NCBI GenBank assembly: GCA_022376925.1
Contig: JAIOJX010000002.1
Location: 63,636,001-63,700,000, forward strand
DNA length: 64,000 bases
From: Tragulus kanchil
Taxonomy: Eukaryota > Chordata > Mammalia > Artiodactyla > Tragulidae
Reading direction: 5' to 3'
Notes under the pieces: model-generated
Told to the model about the DNA's origin: nothing
The model's database searches: none
The model's input: only the letters and a program-made list of their open reading frames with translations
Program-made: the position numbers and the translations under genes
Shown here: piece by piece, positions 11,299 to 24,164 of the stretch
Layout: the number at the start of each line of letters is the position of its first letter
Numbering within the stretch: the first letter of the stretch is position 1

Positions 11299-12055
11299 TG
11301 TTCTCACTTTGGCCATGTTCTCACATCATCTTGTTTTTACCATTGTTTTGAGCTAGACGTCATTCAGTAATGTGTGTTCTATTACAGTACAGTTTGACAG
11401 TGTCCTTTTTAAATTAATAAAATATGAAAAGCCTGACACTCAGGGAGAAGAGTACAGTATAGATGTGATAAGAATAAAGGCTGATTCCTTTTTAAAAATA
11501 TTTTTGTAGCAAGATTACATCAGTTCTTCATGTGAACTATTGTTCAATCATCATGAGGTCAACAGCAGAGCCCTGTGGCCTGACTCCTGACACCTTCCTT
11601 CAGGTTGCCTCAGTCCCTTAATTATTTCATGCCTATTATGGTTAAAGGCACTTAAGGACATTTTTTTTCCCCCTTCTCAGACTCTTCAACTTGTAAGACT
11701 TACATAATCATCAATCCCAGTACTCTATTTGCCCATTTATACCATCAAACATTTTGTCATATACCTTGTTGAAATTCACTTAATATATTTCCCCTAAAAT
11801 AGGTATTTTTGATAAAACAGAGAACAGATGTAGAAAATTTCAGTGAAAAGACATAAAAATTCATTAATCTATAAAAATTCTAGAAGTTCTTCAAGATTGC
11901 TGATTAAAAACTGGAGATTAAATATGCTATCAAAATGACTATGTATGGAAACAAACACAAACACACACAAACAAAAACTCTTGACACCCATAGCTGGAAA
12001 ATATAAAGGAATTATCCCTGAGAATATCCCCTTAAAAAAAATAAATCTAGGTAAT
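11299..12055. other. Gene-free stretch
   Basis: AT-rich sequence with no recognised family or coding frame; a short CAAACA-rich tract occurs at 11945-11975. Confidence 0.5.
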
Positions 12056-12395
12056 GGCTTCCTCAGTGGCTCAGCAGTGATCAAGAATTTGCCTGCCAAT
12101 ACAGGAGACATGGATTCAATTCCTAGTCTGGGAAAATCCTACATCCACATGGCAGCTAAGCCCGTGTACCACAACTAGTGAGCCAGTGCTCTAGAGCCCA
12201 AAAACTGCAGTTACTGAGCCCTTGTGCTGCAACTATTGAAGCCCCACACTCATAGAGCCTGTGTTCTGAAACAAGAGAAGTCACCTCAGTGAGAAGCCCA
12301 CACATCACAACAAAGAGAAGTCCCTGCTCGCCACAACTAGAAGGCCAGCACAACAACAAGGACCCAGCCAAAAATAAAATAAATAATTAAAAAAA
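12056..12395 (+). mobile_element. CHR-type tRNA-Glu SINE, near full length
   Basis: A tRNA-like head (ggcttcctcagtggctcagc) is followed by the CHR body with repeated accacaactagtgagccag / gttactgagccc units and a gacccagccaaaaataaaat end. An imperfect duplication (atctaggtaa / atctaggcaa) flanks it. This is the old Cetartiodactyl CHR family. Confidence 0.9.
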
Positions 12396-13088
12396 ATATA
12401 TCTAGGCAAATAAAAAGAACTTTAGCATGTTAGAGGGCAGTAAATGTGGTATAAATGAGAAATGAAGATAAAAAGCATCGTGTGGGGCTCTAATGTGAAC
12501 GTGTGTCTTTAGAACCAGAAGATACTCAGGTGATGAGCACAGTATGCGGGACATATTAAATGGAAGGAACAGATAGCAGAAGGGCAAAAATATTACTGGT
12601 CAACAGCTTCAGGGAAGAAGTTGTTAAGAGTATTTTCATTCCCAAATTGATTTTTGAGGTGTGCAGGTAGGAGGTACTTGAGCAAACATTGGCAAATGCT
12701 CAGGCTGTTCTGGAAATTACGAACAAACCCAGTGCAGTTAAATCCATGAGACCAGATGGTAGCTACCTGAAATTTTTAAATTAATCCAAGGAAGAAATTG
12801 TTGAATTGTTAGGCAAAATTAAAAAAAAAAAAAAAAACCAAGACAGGCATAAGAAAGAGAAACAAAACAAACCAAAAAATCCTTTCTTGATAAATACAAT
12901 GATGCTAGGGGAGGAAAGTTTGCCAGGAGCCCCTCAACATAAGAAGAGCACCTTCAGGAGACTATGGAAACTATAGACAGGGAACCGTTTCCAAATGTGG
13001 GGCACCTGCACACGTTAAGCCTCCTTGCCTAAGACAACCCAGTTTGTCTAGAGGAAATCATGCTGAGCCAGTGACTGCACAGGAATAG
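12396..13088. other. Gene-free stretch
   Basis: No gene. The part near 12700-12830 (gagaccagatg, then a poly-A run at 12820) looks like a decayed retroposon end, family not named. Confidence 0.45.
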
Positions 13089-13160
13089 AGTGGAAACAAA
13101 TCCATTCATTCGACAGACATTTACTGAGTCCCTACTAGGTACCAGAAACTCAGAGACCTC
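13089..13160 (-). mobile_element. L2 3' end fragment, antisense
   Basis: The signature cattcattcgacagacattt with actgagtccctactaggtac is the reversed L2 terminus. Confidence 0.6.
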
Positions 13161-13415
13161 AACTTAATAGCTGGGGGATAAAAGCAAACTAGCATAAACC
13201 TACTTAAATTCATGTGTTTCAGGATTTATGTTTGTATTTCACTGTACCCTGCCATGCCTCAGAGAATGGTGGACTGGGGAGGCGTCACTCTGTGTATCTG
13301 TTTTTCACTTAAAAATTACTGTGATCAAGTCTGCTGAAACTGAACAGGAAGGCAAGCATACTCAAAGACTGAAAGTATACACATTAGGAAAAGTTGTAAG
13401 CAGAGACTTGATTTT

Positions 13416-13745
13416 TTTTTTAAGATCTATTTATTTATTTATTTATTTAGGGTGGGGAACAGGTTGGGGAGGGAGAGGAGCGGGCGGGCCACTTCTATTG
13501 GTCTTTCATTTCTCCATTTTCATCCGTCTTTGTTCTTTGGCTCCTCTGGGCCTCCCATCGCGGTGGCCTCTGTTGTCGCAGAGCGCCAGCTCTGGGCGCA
13601 TGCGCCCCAGAGCTCCGGCTCGGTAATTAGACACATCAATCCAGCCGCTCCGCGGCATGTGGGATCTTCCCAGGCCAGGAATGGAACCGGTGCCCCTTGC
13701 ACTGCAAGGCGGTGTCCTTACGCACTGGACCACCAGGGGGAGTCC
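13416..13745 (-). mobile_element. Young CHR-like SINE, full length, antisense
   Basis: Complete copy with poly-T/ATTT start, the GC-rich module (gagcgggcgggccacttct) and head ending at accaccaggggg. The 15-base target duplication cagagacttgatttt is at 13401-13415 and 13746-13760, sharing one base with the SINE end. An open frame of 132 codons through it is a SINE translation. Confidence 0.93.
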
Positions 13746-13760
13746 CAGAGACTTGATTTT

Positions 13761-14465
13761 GAAAGGAGAGGGAGGGCTCATAGAAAAGCAGATTATCACA
13801 AAGTGGCAGCAATTTAGTTTTCAGGTGTTACGTGATAGGTTGGGTGAGGAGGTGCCTCTAGGTTTCTGTCCTCTCTCTGGTATAAATCTACGAGGATTTT
13901 AAATGGCATGATGTTTTAATCTTGTCTTTCTTGAAATAAAGAGAGAGAAAACTGGAGATCTGAAGTTGCTCAGAACTGCGATTTAGGGATCTGATGTGGG
14001 ACATGTGTCTGCCTGTGAATGTGAGAAAGGAAGAGACAGGCAGACAGAGACAGAAAAAGAGAAAGAGAAACAGAGATGGAGAAGATTCAAAGGGGCATTT
14101 GACACCGTGATCTGAATAACATGGAAATTAATGCTGTTGTTTTGATGCTGCCATTCTGAAAAATAAAAATCCGAACATTTTAACACCGCCAACAAAAATA
14201 GTATAAGGATTTACAACAATATAATTCACTTCATAACATGAAACGGTTTCTACTTATTGTACAAAGTTTCCTATTTATCTTAGCTGTCACTGCTCATGAG
14301 TATGGCCATTACCATCTTCAGTCTAATAAAAAGGGAAAGAATGAACAAACTACCACCAGAAGAAGGTTAGGTCTCTGTATTATTCATTCTCATGGCATGC
14401 TGTTCTTTTCCTCTTTAGTATTTCATATAATTGAATTTCATAATTATTCTTGAAATGCCTATGTC
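13761..14465. other. Gene-free stretch with GA-rich tract and one secretory-looking small ORF
   Basis: A gaga/caga purine tract lies at 14025-14085. At 14238-14453 (+) a 71-codon frame opens MKRFLLIVQSFLFILAVTAH, which looks like a signal peptide, followed by a polar stretch. There is no recognised family, no Kozak support beyond an A at -3, and no conserved context. I treat it as chance unless expression is shown. Confidence 0.35.
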
Positions 14466-14580
14466 TCTTGTATTAACCTTGAAGCCCCAGGAGAAGTTCA
14501 CTGCTATATCCTAGTACCTAACACAGTGTCTGGCACATTATAGATCCTCAAATATTTGTGCAGGAATGAATGACAGGATG
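14466..14580 (+). mobile_element. L2 LINE 3' end, sense
   Basis: The string tatcctagtacctaacacag then tgtctggcacattatagatc and caaatatttgtgcaggaatg is the sense L2 terminus, decayed. Confidence 0.8.
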
Positions 14581-15204
14581 AGTCCAGGAGTGGACATGTC
14601 AGTGACAAGCTGCGGGGCAGTCAGAAGTAATATGCAGTTGAAGAATAAGTTGAGGATCAAGGATTGGGAGTAGAATTCAGGGACAGGAAGAGGGTAGCTG
14701 TTGTAAACATGACAACAGCAAAATGAAATGGAACACTTACATAAATGTGTAAATCATTGGAGAGTCATTTATTCTTATAATCCAAGTGAATATTAAACCA
14801 CGTTCCTTTTAATATTTTCAGCCCCAGATTCTGAAGTATACCTTGCATATTCTTTGTGCTGAAATGTTGATAGAATTTTCTGGTTGCTATTACTTGGGGT
14901 GGTTCTCTTTGTGAGAATTCACTGAGCTGCTTACATTTGATACGTGCCCTTTGCTGCATGTATGTTCTACTCCAAGACAAAGTCTGCTTTAAAAGATGCT
15001 GCTATTTAATTAGCATGTACCCATTTATAGCTAGGTCTTTGTAAAACTCTGATGCTTATTCAAATGTAAGATCTCAAAAGAAAGACTATTCATCCTTGAA
15101 CTGTACAAATTAGGAATGTTCCAATAGTTTACTTTTCATTCCAGTATCGTGTTATTTGATCTAGTACAAGAAAATGTGGAAAATCCACTTTAAAGTTCCT
15201 AACA
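14581..15204. other. Gene-free stretch
   Basis: No family recognised. A minus-strand open frame at 14765-14980 has no recognisable similarity. Confidence 0.5.
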
Positions 15205-15482
15205 GGATTTCCCTACTGGTGGCTCAGTGGTTAAGAATCACCTGCCAACACAGAGACGTAGGTTTGATCCCTGTTCTGGGAAGCATCCACATGCTGTGGA
15301 CCGCTAACCTGTGTGCCACAGCTATGGAGCCTGTGAGCTCTAAATAGCTCTGTGCTTTGCAACAAGAGAAGTCATGCAATGCGAAGCCCACAGACCACAA
15401 GAAAGAGTGCTGCATGCCCAACACAACTGAGAAGCCCAGTACAGCAAGAAAGACTCAGCACAGCCAAAAGTAAAAACAAATT
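15205..15482 (+). mobile_element. CHR-type SINE
   Basis: Head ccctactggtggctcagtgg, CHR body and gcacagccaaaagtaaaaac end. Imperfect target duplications ttaaagttcctaaca / ttaagttctaaacaa flank it. Confidence 0.88.
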
Positions 15483-18454
15483 TAAGTTCTAAACAAAGAT
15501 CCCTGCAGCTCCAGCACTGACTAATTCTGTGCCAACCATCCACAGAGCAGGACAAGCACTGTGCCTAGGGGCACAATGCCTTTAGAGGCTCACAAGTCAA
15601 AGTGCTTTATCTTGAATCAGAAGAAGAAAAAAATGTGTAGGTTAGAGAAAATGCTTTGATAATATTAACATATTTGTCATTATATCAGCTGAAAATATGT
15701 TTGAATATTTTTTATAGAGAAAGGGATCCACAAAGACAAAAATGCCTAACACCTACAAAAGTCATAATGTTGGCCCTGGGGAGGAAATGAAGTAGATAGA
15801 CAAAGCCTATTATCTTCAAGTAAATCATGGTCTTGGAGCGATGAAATCCACTGGGTCTCCTCCAAATTAGGTCATACCCCAACTTAGCCTGTGCTAGCTA
15901 TTTTTCCTTTTATATAACTGTGCACCAGGCTGTCTTTTAAATGGAAAATTTCAGTAAAGACCATCACTTCCACTTTGTTCAAACCTCTAAAGGCTTTTCA
16001 GAGCTAAAGAGAGAACTTGCCCTGATGCTGCAAGAATGAAGAATACTTAGAAAATCTAGTTCTTTTTGATTGATTTCTTCTATTATCTATTTATTCTATA
16101 ATTTGGCTTTTTTCATGCATCTCAACTGCATTTTCCCTATAGGGAAAATATAGCACATTGAGTTTATACAGATGCAAGTTTCACACGTATGTGACAATCT
16201 CTCTGAATCCATCTGAAGTTGTGGCTCTGATAGCTGCTTCGCTCTGTCTCTCTCTTCCCATCTCCACTGAATGAAATGTATGGTAACTCCATGTTGCACA
16301 GACTACAGAAGGAAGCCAAATAAAAACAAAGGCTAGGTTCAAGTTCTAGAAAGATGTCAAATGAAAGCCATAAATAACAAGCATAATTGAAAAATATTCC
16401 TCATCAGATATTCACTCAACCTTCATTCAAAAAATATGAATATTTTAATGCTTTCTGTATGTCAGGAGCAGCCATTAAGTCCACAGGAGTGGGACATTTT
16501 CAACATCTGGTTCACTTCCTTCCCTAACCACCTGCTGAAAGTAAGGCCCAATCAGAAGTCTTAGGAGACCCCAGTCAAATGAAGACAGATTTAGCTAGTC
16601 TGAGAAGATGCTGTGTTCATCAGCAATTGGCGAATTAGCAAGGCATACCTAATCTGAGAATGATTTGCTCACTATGAACAATTTTGAATAACCTAAAATA
16701 ATCATAAACTGCTTTAAGCAAGGACACAGTACCTGATAGCATTAGAGAATTGGGTGTCTGACTGGTCAACATTGCCATGAAGATTTGGAAAGAAACAGGT
16801 GGAAAATTTAGGACATGATCCTATTATAAAAGGGGCTCCAACAGCTGGCTGATGCTGTTTAACATTTAATTACTACAAAGATTTTCTTAAATTTGATTGT
16901 AATTACAGAGTAAGGGATTCCTTTTCCATATAATGCAGGCATTCCATTCCTGATTTTGAATGCAGGTTACCCATTAACTACTTTAAGGTCAATTTGGACC
17001 AACAAATTTACAATTGTGCATATGCATTGAAAATATTTATATGTATAGAAGTTTTTCAGACTCGTTCAATTTTGAAGCCCAGAGGAACCTACAGTCCCAC
17101 TAGACCAAACATTGAAATATACATTAATATCTATATCTATTTCCTAATTGCTAGTTACTTTCCCTAAGGTCATTTTAATGATCTTAAATGGGTATTAGTC
17201 CTTGGAAATGCTGACTGACCTTCTCCAGGCTCCCAAAGCATCTTCTGAATTTCATTGCACATTTTTGTCTAGGGGGACCAGTTTGAATTCGGTGAATGAA
17301 ATTTTAATTAAAATAAATTAGTTCAACTGTAGGCTTTCTGATGTTCTTAGTTGCACAGTTTTAATTATTCATATTAAGTAAAGAGCTGAGTCGGAGGAAA
17401 AGCTGGTAAAGAAGATAGATACTTTTCTTGAACAAAGCAGAAATATAAGGAGCAGGGAGAATTCAGAGGCAGCCAAAGCCTAAGCTGTCTGATTAATTTG
17501 ACATTAGATTAAACAGGCATGCTTTCAGGCTACTGCTAAATGTGGGATGCTTCTTTCTTCTTGAAAAAAAAAAAAAGTTATAGAGCAGAATGAGTGGGTT
17601 TCTGAGCCTGAATGAAAGGTTTGCATATTCTTCTAGATGTCATATGTGTGCATAACCAGAAAAAAGTAAAAGTGGTTCAATAATTCACCCTATCAACACT
17701 CCCTTCCAATTGTAAGGGGTATGTTAAGAAAGGGAAAGTAATTTCAATTTATCCTATCTAATCACTCTAAGGAGCAACATAAATATCCTGATTTTCTTCT
17801 CTACATCTACAATATCAAGTCTTCCCAGAAGGATGTTAGCCCTATGCCAGAGTCCAGGTATATTGGAAAAAGTATATAATAATTTCAGGAATTTTAAGAT
17901 ACAGGGTTAGAAGCACTGATTTCAAGATGATGAGTGAATCTTCAGACCAAGAAACCAATTAGAGAAGCAAGGATTCAGAGTTGATGAGTTGGGATGCACT
18001 TTTTGTTGGCCACAGAGAATTAAAGATATTCCCTGAAGGAGATTTTCCTGTCCCTTAGAGACTACTGATGGTAAAGCTGCAGGAAGGAGGCACTTTGGCC
18101 TGGATGCTCAATGCAGACAATGTACAAGATTCCTATAGGACAGGAACCAAAACCTCTGGAGCTCCCTCACTGAACCACAATTACAAATACAAAACAGCAC
18201 TGGGAACCAGAAGAAGCAACTGAAATCACAGTGGGGACTGAGAGTGAGAAGAGCTGGGTAACCCATTCAGCTGACCCTTCCTCTCAATAGGCAATTTGGT
18301 CCAATGTGAGGACTGACATGTCCTTCAGATGAATTGTAGATATTGAAAGCTAAATGAGCTTGTGTCGACTACAGCTGTCCTGGGCCTGGTATTGCTACTA
18401 TTCAGGTGATATTTTAAATCTTGATAGGATGAGCTTACTGATCAGGAAAATGCA
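15483..18454. other. Longest apparently single-copy stretch; no gene seen
   Basis: About 3 kb with little recognisable repeat content. A decayed L2-like antisense tag may lie at 16400-16480, and a perfect 20-bp palindrome at 16130-16149. Open frames are short with no splice-flanked exon that I could defend. This would be the best place in the window for conserved non-coding elements, which I cannot test here. Confidence 0.45.
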
Positions 18455-19260
18455 TTCTTTACTTTTTTCTAACCACATTTATTTTTTCAATAGATAATGT
18501 ATTCACACATTTCAAAATTCAGAACACACAAAAGGGCATAGAATGAAACCTCTCCCTCTTACCCGTGCCCACATCTAGCCTTTTTCTTGAGGCCACTCAT
18601 GTTATCAATTTCTTACATATCCCATGACAGATCTTTCATCCTTATATAAGCAAATATTTCTTAGGCACACCCCCTTGTTTTGTATAAATGATCATATGCT
18701 ACACACAGTTTGGCATCTTGTTTTAATAATATATGTATCCAAAAAATCATTTCAACATATAAAAAGCTTCTCCATTATGTTTAAATGGTGTATGTTGTTC
18801 TGTTGTATGAATATACCAATTGATAGTTCATTGCTTTCAGACTGACTGACAATTTAAGTTGCTTCCAGTCTTTTGCTGTTGCAGGTTCAGTGCATAGCTT
18901 TCTACATACCTCATTTTGCACAAGGCAGGTGCATCTGTAAAACAAATTCCTAGAAAGGGAAGTGCAAGGCCTTGTGTAAGTGAATTTGTAATTGATTTTT
19001 TCATTTGTAATTTTGATAGCTATTGTCAAATTACAGTTCCTAGAATTTTCGACAATTTATACTCCCTTTCTCATTAACAGAATATTCTTAAATGTTCTGC
19101 TATTGCTGGTCCTGTATATGAAAAATACCATGTCTGGTTGGTTGTCATTTACATTTCTATTATTTTGAATGAGGTGTAGTACATTTGCATATGTATAACA
19201 ATACTTATTTGTCTATTGGTGGAACATATTATGCCACCCAGATAAAAAATTAACTTGTTA
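18455..19260 (-). mobile_element. Old L1 (L1M-type) 3' UTR, antisense
   Basis: Ordered landmarks of the antisense L1M 3' region are present: aagggcatagaatgaaacct, gaggccactcatgttatcaa, aagcaaatatttctt, ttgcttccagtcttttgctg, aaattcctagaaagggaagt, and tgatagctattgtcaaatta. It is decayed and 5'-truncated. Confidence 0.85.
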
Positions 19261-19349
19261 TTCTCATTCAGGTTGTAGCATCACTTTTCTGGTTAATGCA
19301 GCCACCTTTAAGAGTGTTATGGAGAATGTTTTAAATATGTGGGATACCT

Positions 19350-19558
19350 GGGCTTCCCTGGTGACTCAGTGGTAGAGACACCACCTGCCAATGTAGGTGA
19401 CTCATGTTCAATCCCTGAGTTGGGAAGTTCCCCTGAAGCAGAAAATGGCAACCCACTCCAGTGTTCTTGCTTGAGAAATCCCATGGACAGTGGAGCCTGG
19501 CAGGCTGCAGTACATGGAGTCACAAAAGAATCAGATACAGCTTAGCAACTAAAAAACA
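19350..19558 (+). mobile_element. Bov-tA SINE
   Basis: Head gggcttccctggtgactcag, Bov-A body and final A-rich tail. Moderately diverged. Confidence 0.92.
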
Positions 19559-19949
19559 AAAACACTATCCCCAGTCCCCAAATATACGCTTCAAGAATAA
19601 ATTAATTGTACAACAAGAATTGTCTTTAGGTGGGTATTGACAGGAATAAAAATGAAACTTTTACTTTCTTTTACCTTCAACAATGGATAGAATGGAACCA
19701 CAGAGTAGACTACCCAAATCCTAGATCAAAATCCCCATGCCTCTGAAAGGTTAGCAGGTTTGGGTCTATTATTGTTAAATTCTCTCTTGGTACTGGTCTT
19801 ACTGGACCAGCCTTTATGGTGCCATCTCCCTGGTTATCTGTGTCCTAGGAAAGAAGACCAAGAGAGGGAAAAATAAAACGAAGGAAACAAATTTGATCAA
19901 TAATTAGATGGTCATCCCATTTTAGATGTATTCTGTCATAATCATCGTG
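19559..19949. other. Gene-free stretch
   Basis: Nothing recognised. Confidence 0.5.
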
Positions 19950-20167
19950 TGTGGGTAAAGTCGCTTCAGTCATGTCCAATTCTTTTCAGCCTTATGGACT
20001 GTAGCCTGCCAGGCTCCTCTGTCCATGGGATTCTCCAGGCAAGAATACTGGAGTGGATTGCCATGCCCTCTTCCAGGGGATCTTCCCAACCATGGGATGC
20101 AACCTGTCTTTTATGTCTCCTGCATTGGCAGGTGGGTTCTTTAACACTAGCACCATCTGGGAAGCTA
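19950..20167 (-). mobile_element. Bov-tA SINE, antisense
   Basis: Antisense Bov-A body (aagtcgcttcagtcatgtcc; ccaggcaagaatactggagt) ends at the reversed head (catctgggaagct). Confidence 0.92.
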
Positions 20168-21684
20168 GGAAGCCCATACCCATCATGAAGGTCTCACAAA
20201 TAAAAGACTTGAACATGTCTTTGTTGAGGCCAAGTGAAGAAAAGAAAGTAAACCTTGCCGTTAACAGAATTTTTACAAAAAATATATGACTCAGGAAAAT
20301 AGAAGTTAAAATTTTGAAAAAAATCATATAAACAGATAAGATTTCCCACTCATTAAACTAGATCAAGGGCTTACGACTTTATGATTCACCAAAAATACGA
20401 AGTAAAAAAGACAGTTTTTACCAAATTTAGGAGGCAATTTATGGATTAATTATGAAAGAAGTAATGTTTGAGAGCCCTAGAAAAACTGTATGTGAAACTG
20501 AAAAGGTATAAGAAAAATATAATTTTTAAACCCTACTCAATTTATTTGATATTAAGAAGCTTTACTTGACAAAAGTTTTACTTGTTTATTGGTAGGACAT
20601 AGCAAAAGTTTTACCTTTTCTGTCTGGGTCCCCAGTCCTATTCATTCCAATGAGAAGCTTCTCTTGATCATGGCTGTCATTATGATTTCACTTACCTAAA
20701 CTTCTCTGATCACAAGTATACACAGGACCTAGAAGGCAAAGCTATCCTTATTTAGAGATATGTAGAAAGTGCTCATGAGGTTCTCCAAAAAAAAAGAGAC
20801 TAAATCCCAAATCCTCAGTTTCCACACCAGAGACCAGCTACAGGCCTTAAATATTAATCACATTTAATCACACACCTGGATGGCATCTGTAGGTGGAGAC
20901 AGTTTTGTGAGAGGAAAAGGATGGTAACACCATGGTTACTAGGGAAGCGAATCTATGAAGAAAAACAAATGTTAATGATAATTGGTGTGCATAAAGGTTA
21001 AGTTGGTCATGAGGTGCCTGATATCAGGATTGAGTTAAAATATACACTAAATTTTATATAACAAAACCTAACTTAAGGTTTCTATTAACAGGCAAAATGT
21101 TCAGTAAGCATCTGCTGGTACCCTGAGTGGTAGAGATCTCGAAATAAATTTCATTTTTAAAAACCTCAAGTCAAATAAAGAATCAGTCTGATGTAATTAA
21201 AGTAACAAGTGAAGAAGTACACAGAATATTAAGGATCATACCCTGCATGGTATGCACAGAAGATTAGGCTGTTTTAAGACTCTACATAGAGCTTAGTCAC
21301 ATTTGGATATAAAATTTTGCCTGGATTTCACTGGAGTCATCCAAACTTTAAAAATTCCATGGAATAAAGAACTATGTCAAATTGAAATAGATGATGCCAA
21401 TGTCTGTCTAAATAAAAATCAGTCAGCTTGGTTTCAGGGGCAAGGAGACTGTGTCAATGAATGAGCAACACAACTATAATGTGGTTTGGAATGCATGACT
21501 CAGACAACATTTAATTGTGGGTCAGACTTTGCCCACGTTCAAGAGGCTGAGTTTGTTGATTGGTTAGAAGTAAAAAAGGAATAAAACTTTCTTTAAAGGA
21601 CGAAGATAAGTAAAATTTCTCAAAATATATTATTAAGACCCTCCCCCACCCAAGCCTGTGCCTTCAGTTCTGGAGTATGATGTG
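20168..21684. other. Gene-free stretch
   Basis: AT-rich, no recognised family and no credible coding frame. Confidence 0.5.
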
Positions 21685-22235
21685 TTTCGTTTTTTAATTA
21701 AAGTATAACTTATTTAGGTGGTGCTAGTGGTAAAAAACTCACCTGCCAATACAGAAGACACAAGAGATGTGGATCAGGAAGATCCCCTGGATGAGGAAAT
21801 GGCAGCCGACTCTAGTATTCTCACCTGGAAAATTCCACAGACAGAGGAGCTCAGCAGGCTACAATTCATGGGGTTGCAGGGTAGAATACAACTGAGCAAC
21901 TGAGCATGAATGCATAGCTTATTTACAGAATAGTGCACAAAGTAAATATATCTACTTAGATGAGTCATCATGAATAGAACACCTGTGTAACCACTACTTG
22001 GGTCAAGAAATAAAATATGACTACCATCCTGGAGGCCATCTTATGTCTTCCAGTTTTAGCCTCTGCATCCTATGCAAAGGCAAATGTATAACACTATACA
22101 TTAGTGTTCCCTGGCTTTGTGATACATGGAATTATACACATGCATTCCTTTGTATCTGGCTCCTTTTGTTCCATATTATGTTTGTTGACTTTCCTGTATC
22201 TTGTTTCATGTCCTTTTAGTTTATTTCATTTTAGG
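21685..22235 (-). mobile_element. Old L1 3' UTR, antisense, interrupted by a Bov-tA
   Basis: The left part (ttttttaattaaagtataac) and the right part (from 21915: acagaatagtgcacaaagta, gtgtaaccactacttgggtc, tgtatctggctccttttgtt) follow the antisense L1M 3' region in order. The SINE at 21717-21914 interrupts it. Confidence 0.82.
21717..21914 (+). mobile_element. Bov-tA SINE inside L1
   Basis: Bov-tA body with taacttattta / tagcttattta as an imperfect target duplication either side. It is an old copy with many changes in its head. Confidence 0.85.
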
Positions 22236-22410
22236 ACCAAATTTCATTGAGAGCACCTCAAATGCATAAAGAAGGGAGATTGTTGAGAAGAGTGGAATAG
22301 CCACTTGCGAGCCTCAGGAGTGCCAATTCATTTTTGATCTTCCAGTTGATAAACTGTCCTATTTGCTAGCACTATACTTATATATACAGTAGTGGACAGT
22401 GGATTGTTTG

Positions 22411-22627
22411 GGGCTTCCCTGGTGGCTCAGTGGGAAGGAATCTCCCTGCCATGCAGGAGACACAGGTTCGATCCCTGGGTCAAGAAGATCCCCTGGAGAA
22501 GGAAATAGCAACTGACTCCAGTATTGTTGCCTGGAGAGTCCCATGGACAGAGGAACCTGGCAGGGTTGGTAGTGTCCATGGGGTCAGAAAGAGTTGAACA
22601 CCACTTAGTGATTAAGCCACAATCACA
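22411..22627 (+). mobile_element. Bov-tA SINE
   Basis: Head gggcttccctggtggctcag is close to consensus, with a B-box-like ggttcgatccc. Flanks acagtggattgttt / acagtgggttgttt form a 14-base target duplication with one mismatch. Confidence 0.93.
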
Positions 22628-23689
22628 ACAGTGGGTTGTTTTTTTCCTCTGTTTGGGAGTCTAAAATCATAGTCACTGCAGCAGAAATAGGAAGATTTGG
22701 CTCTATTCTAAGAGCCTGTTAACACATAGTCAAGACTTAGCAGTTTCTAAGAATTGTTCCAGAAATGAGTGGAAACTTTATTAGAGGATTGAATGCTATC
22801 ATCAGGAACCTTCGCAGGCCAACACCTTCAAGGTGGTAGAGACCCTAATTAGTAGTGTTAACTTTTATAACCACGAGGAAATGTTCATTTTCAGAATAAA
22901 GTTAGAGCATTTGAATAGAAACATCTGAGCACCAGGAGTATCACTCTTGAATATAATGGACTGAGTGAGCAAAAAGGGACCTGCTTCAGTGTATAAATCA
23001 TCTTGCTCTGTTTCTTAGGTTAATATAAAATAAAGAGACCATAGAGGTATATTGTAACTGAGCACGACAATGAGATAAATAAAGTTGACAAATTGCTAGG
23101 CAATTTAAAACTTGTGAATGGAGACCCTAAGATGCTGAGAAGAATGCTTTCTTGCCTAACAACTCACAGCCTAGCTGTGATCAGGCTGGGTTCCTATTTT
23201 TAGTTGTCTTCTGTTACTGAGCTCTGTGAATGCCACCCCCTTCTTTCATTTACCTTTGGATAATAGCCAAATGCCAGGATTTACTCTTCCTTAAATAGTA
23301 TAGCTCCCATCTGTTCGCAATCAATCAGAAAAAAATTGAGAGATAGAATATGCCATGGTCTCTTGGCATCAGACTGAGAGAGGTTTGAACTATTTGTCAT
23401 GTGATTTTTCTTTCTTCTTTTATGAACACAGGCATTGGTAAACTACCATGATATGGGTATGGTATGGAAGTGCTTAATCCAGATTTCTCCAGGAACTCAT
23501 TTATGTCATAACAAAGGAAATAAAAGCATAGGATATTTTTAAGAATTTGGCTTGCACAATATCCTGAGAACGTTTGCACTTAGCTCTTTTGGGCTTTCAG
23601 CTTTCTCTGTTAGAGAATAGAAGAACACTGCCTCTCAGTGCCACAAGTGAGAAAGGAAAACATCATTGGTTATCATGCATCTAGCTGTC
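22628..23689. other. Gene-free stretch
   Basis: No family recognised; open frames are short and unremarkable. Confidence 0.5.
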
Positions 23690-24060
23690 ACTAGACTATG
23701 CTGGAATAATAAATAATCCCAAAATATTGGTTGCTCACAGTAACAAACTTTGTTTTTTGTCCATATTACGTGTGGCCTGGAGGTCAGACACGGTGGCTCT
23801 GCTCTGTGTCTTCTCTGTTTGAAGTTCTAGAATAAAGGAGCTGCCCCTACCTGGAATATGCCATTCTCATAGCAGAAAGAAAGGAACAATGACCACACCT
23901 CAAAATGGTTCTTAAATTTTCTGCTCACACTGGCTTATATCCCCTGTGCTACCTCTCTGTCAGCTAGAGGAAGTCATGGCAAGTTGGACAGCCACTGGGA
24001 AGGAAGAAGTGTGTCCAGAGAGGAACGTCAGTGACACGCCTGGTGAACAAAGTTCTGATA
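23690..24060. repeat. Ancient mammalian interspersed repeat, family not named
   Basis: The sequence (ataatcccaaaatattggtt; ggcctggaggtcagacacgg; ttctcatagcagaaagaaag; gccactgggaaggaag) follows the order of a widespread old mammalian repeat that I recognise by pattern. I cannot assign it to a named family with confidence. Confidence 0.4.
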
Positions 24061-24164
24061 GAGTCACCAGCATTTTGGAAAAAAATAGAATTCTCCCAAC
24101 ATCACCATCAATTAATTATCTTGGATATAAAAGACAAAGACCATTAATCTCAAGAAGGAGATGC

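Noticed and set aside
12156..12371. 71-codon minus-strand frame
   Set aside because: Antisense translation of the CHR SINE at 12056-12395.
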